NCBI GenBank assembly: GCA_028583415.1
Contig: CM053272.1
Coordinates: 44,074,699-44,138,698 of the forward strand
DNA from: Protea cynaroides
Lineage: Eukaryota; Streptophyta; Magnoliopsida; Proteales; Proteaceae
Direction of reading: 5' to 3'
Length of the DNA stretch: 64,000 bases
Position 1 is the stretch's first letter. Each line of letters opens with the position of its first letter. The position numbers were made by a program, and so were the translations under genes. This document shows, one piece after another, positions 45,427 to 58,000 of this stretch. The notes under the pieces are model-generated. The model searched no databases. It was given only the letters and a program-made list of their open reading frames with translations, and was not told the DNA's origin.

Positions 45427-47672
45427 TATCACACCCCAATTCCGGCTGAACCAGTAGTGTGAGTGAACCGTCTCCAAACCACGGTTCATACCAGGATCTC
45501 AATAGACCGTGTCAACCAACCATTCTAAGCAATCTAACATAATCAGAGAGTAATACATAGCAGCGAAAATAAAAAGATAAATGAACTGAGTTCTATGTTG
45601 TAATTAAAATAATTATCCAAATTATCCCATCATTCACAGAATTTAAATAATATATATTACAATGTATTAAATAAAAATAACTCATCTCTAAAGGAAAACG
45701 TAGAATGAGCACTCGCATGATGCATCATGCTCGTCCTTTACTATCTGTGTGTCCAGGGCAGCAACTGTACTGTAAGCTGGGGCAGTCATGAAGTCCTCGA
45801 CGGTATACCCTGCATCAAGATCTGAAAAATAGAATATATATATTCGGGTGAGCTCACAACTTAGCTCAGTAAAGTACAAGACCAATGCAACATACAAAAT
45901 GCATGAGATAACATTACAATTTGGGTCAGGTATAACTTGCAAAAATATTATGGTAAGGTTTGGCGGCCACCGCACCTCCATGCACGAGAGTGTGAGCACA
46001 CCCAACAGTCAGGCAACAATCCACACTACTGCTGTTGCCCCACATCACTCACTCTGGTATAGAGATAGAGCTAGAGTCTGGCGGGCAGGCTGAGCCACCA
46101 TCCCACGTCCTCCCCCTGATACCCTACACCGTACCAATACCTAAACCCCTATTGGCAAGGGCTTGCAAGTGGGTTCCGTTTCTAACCAGTCCTATATGTC
46201 AAGACAGTATCTATGGTCCTACCCCAGCACGACTCCCTACGACATAGAGATAGGGCTTGAGTCTGGTGGACAGAAAAATCACAATCCCACGTCCTCCCCC
46301 TAATACCCTATTCGTACCAAGTCCGCTAAGGTAGATGGCGATACGAAAAAGATGTTAGTGTGAAGATATATCCAGGGCTCCACTCCCCTTCACATTTCAC
46401 ACACTAACTAAAAGCATCCACATGCCTAAACAATCAACAACCTAGCATATGAAATGCATAAACAGATAATAATAATTTAAACAGCTACAATGGCATATGA
46501 AATGCACAAACATCAGTCAATCAATACAGATACAAATTAATCACAAAATTTTACTGTTATTTAGTTAATTAGGGTTTGGGGTCTTGTTCCTTACCTGATG
46601 CGTGATAACCAGCCCGCTCTGCGTCAAAGGATCTACTCACGCTGTCTACAAGTCCTACATAATCATACTCATAGGTTAGAATTAAATTATTAGGGTTACA
46701 GTTGGTCAGAACCAAGTCTGGCCAGGCAAACAGGCTTCGATAAGCATACCGATCGCGGGAGTGAGACCGGTATGTCCTGCGGTATGTATACCGGTTTCAC
46801 TCATAGCAAGACCGGTATGCGCCTGCGGCCCATACCGCAGGACCTTTCAGTCCAGCCGGTATGTCCTGCGGTATGTACCGCAGGGCTATACCGCTGGACT
46901 TAGGTCCAGCCGGTATGTCTGGCAGTATATACTGCAGGACCAATACCGCAGGACTTATTGTCCAACGGTTAGGTCCGGCGGTTTGGGTTCGAGAGCCCGA
47001 TCTTGGATTTCCCTCCCTCATCGGTCATCGGCTTGGTTTCTAGGGTTTTTCCTAAATCATTCTACAGTCCAAATATTCATTTAACCTTCTAGGTTTCGAC
47101 TATAACGTCGCATCATTCCCAGATTGGATCTTAATGGAAACTAGGGTTTTTGGGGTTCTAGGATTTTGGATCGTTGCGCCGTTTCACGGCTCCAATTCGA
47201 AATCCTAACATTATTAAGAGGGTTGAGCACTTACCGGTGTTTGTCGGATGGCGGCGTGCTCTTCCAACGGAAAATCTCTCTTCTTGAGCGGTCTCCTCCC
47301 TCTTTGCTCCTTCTCAGATCTCTTCCAGACGGCTAGGGTTTGATAAGGTTTGGAAGGATCATAAGAGGGTTGGGAGGCATATATTTATAGTGGGAGACCG
47401 TTCTAGGAAGGTTTCCCACTGTTAGAAACTTTCCAAAATTTCGACTCGGAGTGTGGGACCCGCTGGAGTCCGTCTCCAGCCGTTATTGCACATATCGGTC
47501 AGTGAGACCGGTACTGAGACCGGTATGTAAAATTTACATTTTTACACATCGTTTCTCATACCTGGATCTCGTGGTTCGTCACCCGGCCTCGTCTTCCGGT
47601 CCGATTATGATTGGGAGACCTGATACAATGTAAACCATGGTTAAACCGGGTTTTCAGATCATGGTTCTTACA
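45427..47672 (-). mobile_element. LTR-like insert of about 2.25 kb (candidate solo LTR of a chromodomain Gypsy)
   Basis: Read on the - strand it starts TGTAAGAACCATG and ends GGGGTGTGATA. The flanks ATTGT (45422-45426) and ACTGT (47673-47677) match at 4 of 5. There is no retrotransposon protein inside. The size and the GGGGTGTGA end resemble the long LTRs of Tekay/Del elements; this lineage is an inference. It disrupts the antisense ORF, whose frame continues on the far side. Confidence 0.55.
46741..46990. repeat. Cluster of CCGGTATGTCCTGCGGTAT motifs and their inverses
   Basis: Within 250 bp the phrases CCGGTATGTCCTGCGGTATG, ATACCGCAGGAC and TATACCG(CTGGAC) recur at least eight times in both orientations, so many hairpins can form. 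It lies inside the LTR-like insert. Confidence 0.75.
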
Positions 47673-49946
47673 ACTGTTCCTGCTATTCCTTCAGGAGTAG
47701 AGTTTGCTTGTGCGGGTAATCATTCTGATTTAAACCAAATAGACGTAGACAATCTCGTCAAGAGGTATCTCATCCCTGATAGATATAGATGTAGAGCAAC
47801 TTGACCTAATGAACCTCCTTGTAATCCCAGCCTAACCGAGATATGTGTGTATGAACAAATGCTTGTTTCTGGTTTTTGACTTCCTATCCCTTTGGAAATC
47901 ATCCGCATCTTGAAGTTTTACCAACTTGCTCCAGGACAAGTTCATCCAAACTCTTGGTGTCAATTAATTGCATTTGTTATCTACTTCATCCGTCTAAAGC
48001 ACCTTCTTCTGTTAACCTGTTTAGGAATATCTTTAGTTTGAATGTCGACCAAGAACCTCTCCCCAACACTACTAGGAAAAGATTCCCACTGGATGGTTCT
48101 ATTTTAATAGGAGGGCTCGTGCCTCAAAGGTTCTGAGTTCACAAAGATCTTCAATTCCTGACTGGTGTGGGGCCTTCTTCTTTGTTGGTCTGAAAAACAA
48201 TGCCCCCTTTCCCATTAGTAACAATTGGAGTTTCCATACTGTCCTTGGTGCTCGAGAGTTGAACAAGAAGCCTGGGATGTCGATAGAGGAGCACCGTCCT
48301 TTAAGTTAGCTAAAGCTAGACTAAATGGTATGGGAGTAACCCATTACGAGTTAGCGAAATATGAATTTTATTTCTTCGATCGTCGAAAACTCTTAGGAGG
48401 AGATGATGTTTATGATAACTTCTTGGTCACTGGGACTGAGGCAATAATCCCTCTCCCATCAAACACAGCTTCTTCTCATCTTTCTACTCCAGTAGGAAAT
48501 AAAACTCTTGACAGGCGGGTTGAAAAGAAGGTAGAGCCCCCTGTCCCTGGTAAGCTGCATGTATCCTTAAAGAAAGTTGTATATATACTTCTTGTACTTT
48601 TCTATAGTACTTTTTCTGATAAGAAAACTTTTTTGTATTTGGCAGTGGGCAAGGTGAACATCGACTTGGGACCACTTAGGAAGAAGAAAGGCATCGTCAT
48701 TACTGAAGGAGAAACTGAACCTCCTAAAAAATCCAAATCTGATTCTCAAGAAACTTCCCAAAAAGGAAAAGCGGTTAGATCTTCTTTACGACTGAAAGCA
48801 AGTGCTGCACTTGCGCAAAGACCTTCTCCAAAGAAGAGAAAATTCTTACCTCCTTCATCTTCATCAAGAAGTGAACATGGCAAATCCAAAGTGGAAGAAA
48901 TACATGATTTGACTGGCGATTTGTCTGAGGGCGACATGAAAACTGCTGCTGAACCAAATCCTTTACAGAGTGGTTTGCCGGTGTTTGCTTCCAAAGAGAA
49001 ATATATTCCAGATTGGTCAGTGACATCTGACGATTGTGGTACTTTTGATCCCAAGGTGGCTCGTCAACTCATTCAGGGGATTCGCCTCCCGAGGGATAAG
49101 AATTATATTGCTGGCAACTCCCTGAAGGATTTGTTTAATGAAATTTTCACTGGAGTTTGCAGTGTAAGTTCTTCAACACCTTCTATTTTGTGAGATACTT
49201 TATATTAAATATCTGATAGTGCCTTTCTTGTTTCAGTTCTTGAACCCTCTAGTTGACATGTCCACGAGAGTTGAATCTCTGGAAGATGAGCTTGCAGAGG
49301 CCATACAAAAGTATGAAGGCAGTGTTCAAGAAACAACTCGGCTGGCCTTAAACTTGAAGTTGACTGAAGATGCCCTTTTGAGGGAGAGGAGTAAAGCAAA
49401 AGAAGGAATTGAAAAAGCTGAAGAGGCCTTATTGAAAGTTGGTGTTTTGGAAAAAGAAAAATTGGAATGGGAAGAGGAGAAGAAGAAGTTAGTGGATGAG
49501 AAAAATAGCTTAGACAAAGAGTTTGTAGATCAGATTACTCATGCTGTGGATGAATTCAAGAGATCACCAGACTTGGTGAATATGATTTACAAAGCAAAAG
49601 AATTTGCCCCAGTTCGTACTGAGATAAGCCGGGCAACTTTCAAGCAAACTTTTCGTGAGCTGAGAGACTTTGTTAGGGCAACAATCCCTAACTTCGATTT
49701 CTCTGCCTACGCAGAAGATCTTGCTTCCTCAGACACTGAAGGTGAAGATATTGCAGTGCCTACTGGATATGTTGCAGTTCCTACTGAAATGATTGTTGAC
49801 ACTGAAGGTGAAAGTGCTGCAGTGCTTTCTTTACTAGTTGTTGAACAGCAAGAAGTTCAAAGATCTCCAATTTCTGGAAGTGCGAGGACAATTGCTTCAA
49901 CTCCTCTTAATAATGCTCAACCAGAATCACCCAAAAGCTGAACCAT

Positions 49947-49976
49947 TATATATATATATATATATATATATGAACC

Positions 49977-50025
<49 letters not shown>
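49947..50025. repeat. (AT)n microsatellite in two runs
   Basis: Two AT runs separated by ATGAACCATT, directly after the stop of the antisense ORF. From here to 50797 no domain is legible; it is the C-terminal end and downstream part of the pol region. Confidence 0.9.
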
Positions 50026-50029
<4 letters not shown>

Positions 50030-50797
50030 CTTTTTGCTATCGACCTTTTTTATTTTCGACCTTTTCGAGGTCATTTTGAATGGGAAACCCATGTTTTTTG
50101 TTAAACCGTATTGTGTTGACATTTTGAATACTTTACTTTTAACAATTGATATAGCTCGTGCTTTTAGAAATTCTGAGAGATGCTTAGTATCAAATGAGAT
50201 ATAAATGTCGTACTTACCTCTTCAAAAAGGTAGAGGAAGTTCTTGCTTGAGCCTTTGAATGACTTAAGGAGAGGAACAATTCTGTCTTGGAGGTAGATTT
50301 GCAAATAAGCTGCAAAAAAACTTGGAACACATTTTGAATATTTCACTTTTGCTGTCTCTATATAGCTCTTTTGTCTCATTGCTAAACGTTTGAGTTCATA
50401 TCGAATGTAGTAGTATGTAAAAATTATCGAATTGTGCCCCCTGTATTGGTCAAGTCATTTGTAACGAGATGAACAAAATGGAGTTGTTTGAAGACAAAAA
50501 AGATTGAATGCAAAGTATATTTTATTAATAAAATAACCACTTTACAATAGTGATAGAATTTTTGAAGATTTTTGACATGCCATGGCTTGGAAATTGGTGT
50601 TCCATCTTATTCTAATAGATGATACGAGCCAGGACAGGTTACTCGGATAATTCTATATGGCCCTTCCCAATTTGGTTGCAACTTACCTTGTTGGGAAGGT
50701 TGAGATAGAGATGCTCGTTGAAGAACTAAGTCTACAATTTGGAATTGGCGAGTTTTAACTCGCGAGTTGTAGTAGCATGCTACCTTTTGTTGATAAC

Positions 50798-51612
50798 TCA
50801 GGATATTGAGTGCAGCCTTAAGTTAACTCGCACGGTGTCATCATTAGATTCTGCATCGTAATTGTAGATCCTGTAGGTTGGATAGGTAACTTTTACTGGT
50901 AATACTACTTCTGCCCCATAGACCAACATGAATGGTGTCTCTCCAGTTGCTGTGCGGCTTGTTGTTTTGTATGACCATAATACACTTGGTAATTCTTCGT
51001 TCCATAATCCTTTTTTGCCTTTAAGTCTTTTGGCCAAAGCACGTCCTACTGCCTTGTTCACTGCTTCCGTTTGCCCATTTGCTTCGGGGTGATAAACGAA
51101 AGTCGGGCCATGCTTGATGTTAAAGCCAGTGCAAAGTGCACTGAACTGTTGGGCGTTGAATGGCGGACCATTGTCTGTAATGAATATCTATGGGACTCCA
51201 AACCTATAGATTATGGATCCGCATCTGTGGAAGTAACGACTTCGGCCTCTATCCATTTTGAAAAGTAATCCACTGCTATCAGAAGATAATTTTTCCTGGA
51301 ACGAGATGAAGGAAATGGGCCAACGATGTCTATACCCCAAATAGCAACAGGTAATGGGCTGGTAATTGATTGGAGCGTAATTGATTGGAGCTGTGTAGAG
51401 GGTAAATGGCTGATTTCTGCATGTTTTTGACATTGGACACAATCTTGTGCAAATTTCTCATAATCGGCGATTTTTGTAGCCCAATAATGCCCTTGTCGTA
51501 GGATACGATGATTTAAAGTCCTACCCCCTGAGTGATTTCCACAGTCCCAGCATGTACTTCTGTAATAACATCTTTGGCTCCCGCCAGTGTGAGGCATCGC
51601 AATAGTGGTCAT
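50798..51612 (-). pseudogene. Gypsy integrase, two frames
   Basis: It starts with the zinc-binding HHCC region (LNHRILRQGHYWATKIADYE, then CVQCQKHAE) and continues into the catalytic core (WGIDIVGPFPSSRSRKNYLL, DYFSKWIEAE). A second frame (50798-51061) has LWSYKTTSRTATGETPFMLV, YGAEVVLP. A broken frame between them (about 51060-51210) removes part of the core, so it is not functional as read. Confidence 0.85.
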
Positions 51613-51936
51613 ATAAACGACTTCCTATAGAGAAGTCCTTCGAACTTTGCATTACTTTTAGATTTCTGTAATATATGACGCCTCTCTTTTCTATCTTCAG
51701 GTAAGATGCCTTTTGTTAAGTATGATCTTATAGGGTCTATCCATGTTGTTTTGATACTGACTTGGTGTATCTCTGGAGTCTCTGTTATGCTTGGAGTGGT
51801 CAAGACTTCAATGCAAACAGATTTGTCTAGGCCGGATAAATCTTCTGTTTAGAGTTTTAACAGTGCGTTTGCTTCAGCATTGTGGGTTCTATTGATATTC
51901 TGGATTTCATATTCTTCTAAAACTGAAAGGATCGAT

Positions 51937-52335
51937 TTAGCTTTTGCCAAATACTCTTGCAACGAACTTGCTTGGCTTCATACTCTTCCTTGACCTGGCG
52001 CACCACGACTTGTGAATCACTGAATATATCAAGTTGTCGAACCAGTAGTCTCTTTGCAGTCGCAGTCCCACTAGTAAGGCTTCATATTCTGCTTCATTAT
52101 TTGTAACATGAAACTCAAATCTTAATGCCACATGAATTTTGAAATCTTCAAGGCTTGTAAGAATAACTCCTGCCCTTGATTGTCGAGTGTTTGGAGAAAC
52201 ATCTACGTAAAGAATCCATTTCGGAGAGGGCATATTTCTTGCCTTCTTCGAGTGATGTTCAAACACATCTGATTCTGTAGTTTTGTCTTCTTCCATGCTA
52301 CCATCAGGAGGCATCTCTCGGATGAAATCTGCCAA
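51937..52335 (-). pseudogene. Second (archaeal-type) RNase H of the Tat-type element
   Basis: The frame reads WILYVDVSPNTRQSRAGVIL and FHVTNNEAEYEALLVGLRL. The first catalytic D (YVD) and the E of NNEAEYEA are visible. The later part is frameshifted. A second RNase H after the gypsy RNase H is the defining feature of Tat/Ogre-type elements and is the basis for the lineage call. Confidence 0.8.
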
Positions 52336-52482
52336 GGCTTGCGCTTTTATCGTAGTCCTTGGTTGGTAATCAATCTCAAATTCACTAAGTTCGATAGCCC
52401 AGTTTACTAGTCAGCCTGAAATGTCAGGTCTCGCTAGGATTTTCTTAAGTGATTTGTTGGTTAAAACTATTATATCATGGGT

Positions 52483-52806
52483 TTAGAAGTAAGGTCTTAA
52501 TTTTCTTGCAATCATAACCAAGGAAAGTGCAAGTTTTTCTACTGGTTTGTACCTTGTTTCCGCATCCAGGAGCACTTTACTGATGTAATAGATGAGTCTC
52601 TGAACTTTTTGAACCTCCTTCAAAAGCATTGCACTCGCAGCAACTACAGAAGTTGCCAGATAGAACTGTAGGCGATCTCCAAGTTCTGGCATTGTCAACA
52701 CCGGCGGAGTCGTTAAATATTTTTTCAACTCATCCAATGCCTGTTGGCATTCCTCTATCCACTCAAACTTCTTTGAACCCTTCAAGGTTCTGAAGAAGGA
52801 ATGCAA
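52483..52806 (-). pseudogene. Gypsy RNase H segment after RT
   Basis: Contains FFRTLKGSKKFEWIEECQQA, then TTPPVLTMPELGD and LIYYISKVLLDAETRYKPVE, the typical connection and RNase H start of Ty3/Gypsy pol. It overlaps the end of the RT frame in another frame, showing a frameshift near 52800. Confidence 0.8.
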
Positions 52807-53560
52807 CGATCAGCAGATCTCGACATGGAGCGACCAAGAGCTGCAATTCGTCCAGTTAGTTTATGTTTTTGCTTTGGCTTGGTTGGTGGCTTCATTTGCA
52901 AGATTGCCTTGATCTTTGCTAGATTGGCTTCAATTCCTCTTTGTGAGACCATAAAACCGAGGAATTTTCCTGATAATATGCCGAAAGCACACTTAGTGGT
53001 ATTTAACTTCATTTGATGTTGTTGAAGTACTTCAAACGCCTCTTTCAAGTCGTTTAAGTGACTTAAATTCTTCTTGCTTTTGACAAGGAAGTCGTCCACA
53101 TAGACCTCCATGTTTCTACTGATTTGATTTTCAAATACTTTGTTCACCAATCGTTGATATGATGCCCTAGCATTCTTTAAGCTGAAAGGCATGACTGTGG
53201 AACAATATAATCCATCTTTGGTGATAAATGAAGTATTTTTTTCATCAGGCTTGTATATCTTTATTTGATTGTAGCCTGAATATGCATCCATAAATGTAAG
53301 CGCTTCATTACCTACAATTGCGTCGATTAACTTGTCAATTCGAGGCAACGGGTAGTAGTCTTTGGGATAGGCTTTATTTAAGTCTATAAAATCGATATAG
53401 ATGTGCCATTTTCCATTAGATTTAGGCACCATCACCACATTTGATACACACTGAGGGTATTTAACTTCTTGGATGAATCCTGCTGCTAGAAGTTTTTCGA
53501 CCTCTTGTTTAATAATGATATTTCGCTCAGGAGCAAAATTCCTTTTCTTCTGCTGAATCG
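52782..53560 (-). pseudogene. Gypsy reverse transcriptase
   Basis: The RT palm is legible: EVEKLLAAGFIQEVKYP (before 53438), then MVPKSNGKW, IDFIDLNKAYPKDYYPLP, LTFMDAYSGYNQI, FSLKNARASYQRLVNKVF and the catalytic YVDDFLVKSK, followed by LGFMVSQRGIEAN. The core catalytic aspartates are present, but downstream frameshifts break the polyprotein. Confidence 0.88.
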
Positions 53561-54020
53561 GTTTGAATGACTTGTTGATCGATAACTTTTGCTCTATCAG
53601 GGTTCTTTATATACCTGACATGTCCGAGACAATCCATGCAAAAAAATCTAAGTTGTTTTAAGGAAGTATTAATTCTTCCCTTTGCTGTCCTTGTAGAGAA
53701 GACTCAATCTGGAAGTACTTATTAGGCTCTTCTTCTGAGATAGGAATATGGACGAGTTCTTCGACAGACACTCCTTTTTCTTGTTGTAGATCATCAAAAA
53801 ATTCTTTATGATGATACTATTTGTGTAATGAATTTCCACTTTCTTTTCTCCTTTTTCTAAATCAGTTAGATAACAATGTCGGGATAATTGTTGATCTACC
53901 TTGCATCGGCCTTCTCCATATAATGTCAGGAATTTTCCACGAGGTGGGCAATAGAAATGCAGGCCCTTAAAGCTGCTAGGCTTGGGCGGCCTATTATTAC
54001 GTTGTGACTTGAGGGAATAT

Positions 54021-54275
54021 CTACCACAAGTATGTTACAGTGATGGTTCTTCTACAAGGTCTGGTACCAAATCGAGTATCAAGCTCGATTCCTCCTTTTA
54101 CATGCACTGAGTCGCCGGAAAAGCTCATTAGGGAATAAGTTACCGGTTGGAGCCGTTTGTCATTGATTTGCATGGCTCTAAAAGCATGGTAATACAGTAT
54201 ATTTGCTGAACTTCCTGTATCGAGGAGGCATCTTGTCACCTCATTTTCTTGGTTGATGACAACAGAGATAACCAC
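54021..54275 (-). pseudogene. Retroviral-type aspartic protease of the Tat-type element
   Basis: The active-site motif LLDTGSSANILYYHAF is present, with the later SFSGDSVHVKGGIELD segment. The preceding frame at 54236-54643 carries the gag-pro linker. A frameshift separates the two. Confidence 0.75.
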
Positions 54276-54617
54276 TGGATCTTCATGTGGATGATATCAA
54301 CGTGAAGCATATCGTCATCGCAAAAAGTTATAACATCTCCATGGATATATGGCTTCCCTAGAGTTGAAGTACTGCAAATACTTTTAACGTAATTTAATCG
54401 TACTTTTCTGGATGAGTTACTTGCTGCAGGTCCTTCAACAATGACTTCTATATAGTGATCTAGTACTGCAACTCGTCTATAGTAATCCCAGCTGGCGTAT
54501 TCATGATCAGCGAGGGCGAATTGGTATTTTGCTTCAGGTTTTTCAATCTTTCTCAGGATGAATGGGCTTTTGTCTCTTTTAGATGAGTTGGGACAACTCA
54601 TGTAACATAAGGGTATT

Positions 54618-55022
54618 TTATTGACTTTCAGATTTGTTGCCAAGTCGGCTACAATTCTTCATACTGCATTTCTTTTTTATCTCTTTCTCCAGCTTCGCTA
54701 GAGTCACATTAGTTTGCTGACGAGTAGGGGTTCGTCCTCGAGTATTGCTGGTTTGAAAGGAGGTTGTCATAATCATATTCACTCCTGCCCTTGGATTGCC
54801 CAGTTTGTTAAGTAGTGGAGACTCCTTCGGATCATCATCTAGCTCGTCACTGTTTGGACGACCTATTTCTCCGCCTACATCTGTCTTGTAGTCTAGTGGT
54901 TGTTTGCCCTTGTGGGTGGCTTTCTGGTAGTCTGATGAAGATGCATGATTCTTTTTTAGTGGTGTGGGTCCCCCCACATACTCCTTGAGGTGAGCTCGCT
55001 GGATGAGTTGCTCAATTGCAAC
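54618..55022 (-). pseudogene. Gag-pro linker adjoining the hAT insertion
   Basis: The frame runs VAIEQLIQRAHLKEYVGG and continues to KKCSMKNCSRLG. Its upstream part is on the other side of the hAT element, where CKFHRDHGHKADKCRALR, a gag zinc-knuckle-like motif, joins it in frame if the hAT and one copy of ATTGCAAC are dropped. Confidence 0.7.
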
Positions 55023-58000
55023 CAAGGTTTAAAATCTCGGGTTTCGGAGGAGTCTCGGCCTCCTGCGAGATCTCGCCGAGACTATGCATTTTGTCCGAGA
55101 CAGCTTAAAAAGGCTGTCTCGGTGGCCAAAATGCCTTTTTTAGGTCTCCAACTTTAGGGGAACCTTATTTTTACATACATAAACACATTTAGAGTATAAA
55201 ATTGTAAAAATAATGACCATTTGTGGTTGTTTGGGTTTACACTCATGTTTTCACAGTCAATGCTGAAGTCTGTTGTAAATTTAGGTTAATATTAGCTATT
55301 ATATTCAATCAAATATGGCAAATGAGACAATAACATAATGCATTAGGGGAAAGAGAAACAAAATTACACTTCATTATAAATCATTACATAATTTACATCA
55401 TAGTTCAAAATTCAAATATTCAACATTGAATGATCCCATAGTCCCCCTGTACCTATAGTCCACAATTCCACAATCCTTATACAAATATAATGTCTAGTAA
55501 TACGTAGAGTGTCGTAGATGATCCATCCTACTATCATCATACATCTGGGAAAGTTGTCGACGCAAATTGTCTTCCAATTGAGCAACATAATCTTCCCATG
55601 ACATTCTTGATGCAAAGTAGTTCTGGTAGTCTTGCACATGATTCATAAATATAACATCAGTAGCTGTCCGAAGGATACCTATCTTTGGGAAGAATGGAAA
55701 AACTTCAAGTAGTACTGCAGTGCGTAGAATCTTGCGGAAGTCCGATGGAATGGAATAGAAGTTGGTTGATCCACTATGACTCCGTATATGTGCTCCTCGT
55801 ATCCGAACCATCGTCGAAAGAAGAACCATATGCGTCGTAGTGGGATGGGGGACGAAGTTGATATCAACATAATCATTTGAGGTGTATCTTTGAACCGGTG
55901 CTATATCCGGGAAAGTTCCACTGCTCATGTCCACCGTAGTAATCGCTATTCTCCTCCACACTCAATCCTCGTAAGCCACTAGAGAGGCTATCAACGTCGG
56001 CGTCTATCGTCGTTACTACAATCAGCATCTTCATCATGTTGAGAATGGGAATGATGCCGAGGCCTACGCGAATCACGGTTGGTTACGTGATGAGGATGGC
56101 GCGACGTGCAAAGATGGTCATCATCCTGTGTTGTATGAGTGTCTCGGCTCTCCCTAGTGTATCTAACGGGTGATGCTTGTGGCTCGAATCAGCCCCAATA
56201 TTGACAAAAGTGGCTCGACCCCCACCCCCATGATCACTACCACTAGCTCCACTACCACTCCAACTCCACTCGGGATCTTACGTATCGGTCCGCCGCCAGG
56301 AGGGTCAAACGGCACGGGTGACCGTGTATGGACTCGACCCTCTTCCGAGGCTAAAAACTCGTCGACATCAAGTATCCAAATGGGTGGCCAAATGGGAGTC
56401 GAGCATACCCCGGGCTCGCCCATCACGGGTACTCCCCGTCCCGCACCCACTCTACTAATGGATCTTCCTCTTGAGTCAAGTTGGAAGATGTTGGCGAGCT
56501 CGAGCGGGGTATCATCCTCCTTATCAAAGAACATGTTTTGCACCCTCAGCCTCATGTTGTAATGCACAAAGACCAAGTCATTTAGCCGTTGGGAGCCAAG
56601 TCGATTCCGCTTCTTTGAATGAATGGGGTTGAAAGTACTCCCGGTCCGCTCACAACCAGATGCAGAGCATGTCTGAGCTAACACTCTACTTGTTATCTTC
56701 TTCAGAGCAGGTGCATCTTTACCATACAACACCCATCATTCAACTGCATAAGAACAATAACATATTTTAATTTCGTATGTCATTTAAATGTAATACATAA
56801 AACATAAGATAATTTAATTTCGTATGTCAATTAAACGTAATACATACACGGATCACTTTTGTCACGTCCGACCACTCGCGGCTGGGAACCCAAAACTCCC
56901 ACGGGCTTCCCCGAAGGTTTTAATCTACACGCAATCGAAAAACTTATAAATATTTGCAATTACAATATATAGTTGAAGCACATATTTCCGATGGTGAAGC
57001 ACACAACTCACCTCTAGGTTTGCCAATGCCCGTGCTTGGGGATCCGGCTCCAACTTTGCAACCACCGGCTTCACCGCCTCAATGAGTTAGCGTTCGTCCC
57101 AAGTACATGCATATCCTGGTACTTGGGGTTCAAATAGTATGCTGAAATATTTGACAGTGGACACATGGTTAAAGCAAATAAAAATTATATTGGTACATAA
57201 GTAACACTAAAGTAAATACATCATCAAATTTACTCACCAGCCTTATGCAATGGATGCATGAGTTGGCTCTCCCATCGGTCATTGATGATCTTTATATAAT
57301 TCTTGTAGCCACGTGGTATCAAAGCTTTAACACGTACTTTCAATGCGTCCACAAAGCAAGATAAAGAAGTGACATGGTTGGTTTTCGCCAGATCTACCAA
57401 TCTCAACACTGCACTACAGGATGCAACACCCCGACTAAGACCTTCACATTTTGCCAAAATTCGTCCGAAGCGATGGTACTGCGTGCCTCCACTCCCGGGG
57501 TGTAGCCGATTGTCTCCACAAAAACCAATCCTCGGATGCAAACATCGATCCGAGTCCGGCCATCTTAGCCTCAAAGCTCTTCAATGCTATGAAGTTCGTG
57601 AGCGAATCCGGTGATGCCTGGTCTGACCAAGTCCCCTCCACATCTCTCCCTGAGCATGTTCAAGGAATAACCATGGTTGTAGATGAAAGTGGTTACTTGT
57701 CTTGCTTGCTCAACCACTCTCTTGACTTTACTTATCTTGCCCATGTCCTTCAACATCAAATCAATACAATGGGCAGCACATGGAGTCCAGAAGAGATTGT
57801 AGTCGGGATTATTCATTAACATCTCCCCCGCCTTCTTAAAATTCTTCGTCGTTGTCCGTCACAATCGGACAACATTTCGAGCTCCCACCTCAACCACCAC
57901 CTCTTGCAACAGCCCATAAATATAATCCGCATCTTTTACTTCACCGATGCATCAACAAACCTAAGGAACACCGTCCTCCCATCACAAGAAACCATGAAGT

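Larger units (their letters stand above)
45294..49941 (+). pseudogene. Antisense, spliced ORF of the Tat-type element
   Basis: It runs opposite to gag-pol between pol and the 3' LTR. The first segment starts MSSSFRDSSIPEPDVPNVA (45294), is interrupted by the insert at about 45427, and resumes at 47680 (VEFACAGNHSDLNQIDVDNL, then LPIPLEIIRILKFYQLAPGQ), resembling the N-terminus of plant 'putative gypsy type transposon' proteins. The last part (48225-48549, 48646-49163, 49237-49941) is open once two introns with clean GT-AG borders (48550-48645 and 49164-49236) are removed. It encodes a basic, Ser-rich region and then a long coiled coil (about 49260-49560, EEEKKKLVDEKNSLDKE). Frame changes near 48060-48300 make it a pseudogene overall. 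Its function is unknown; Tat relatives such as Grande also have antisense ORFs. Confidence 0.65.

Noticed and set aside
45848..47084. ORFs of 60-107 aa within the LTR-like insert
   Set aside because: They overlap the inverted motif array and have no protein-family resemblance.
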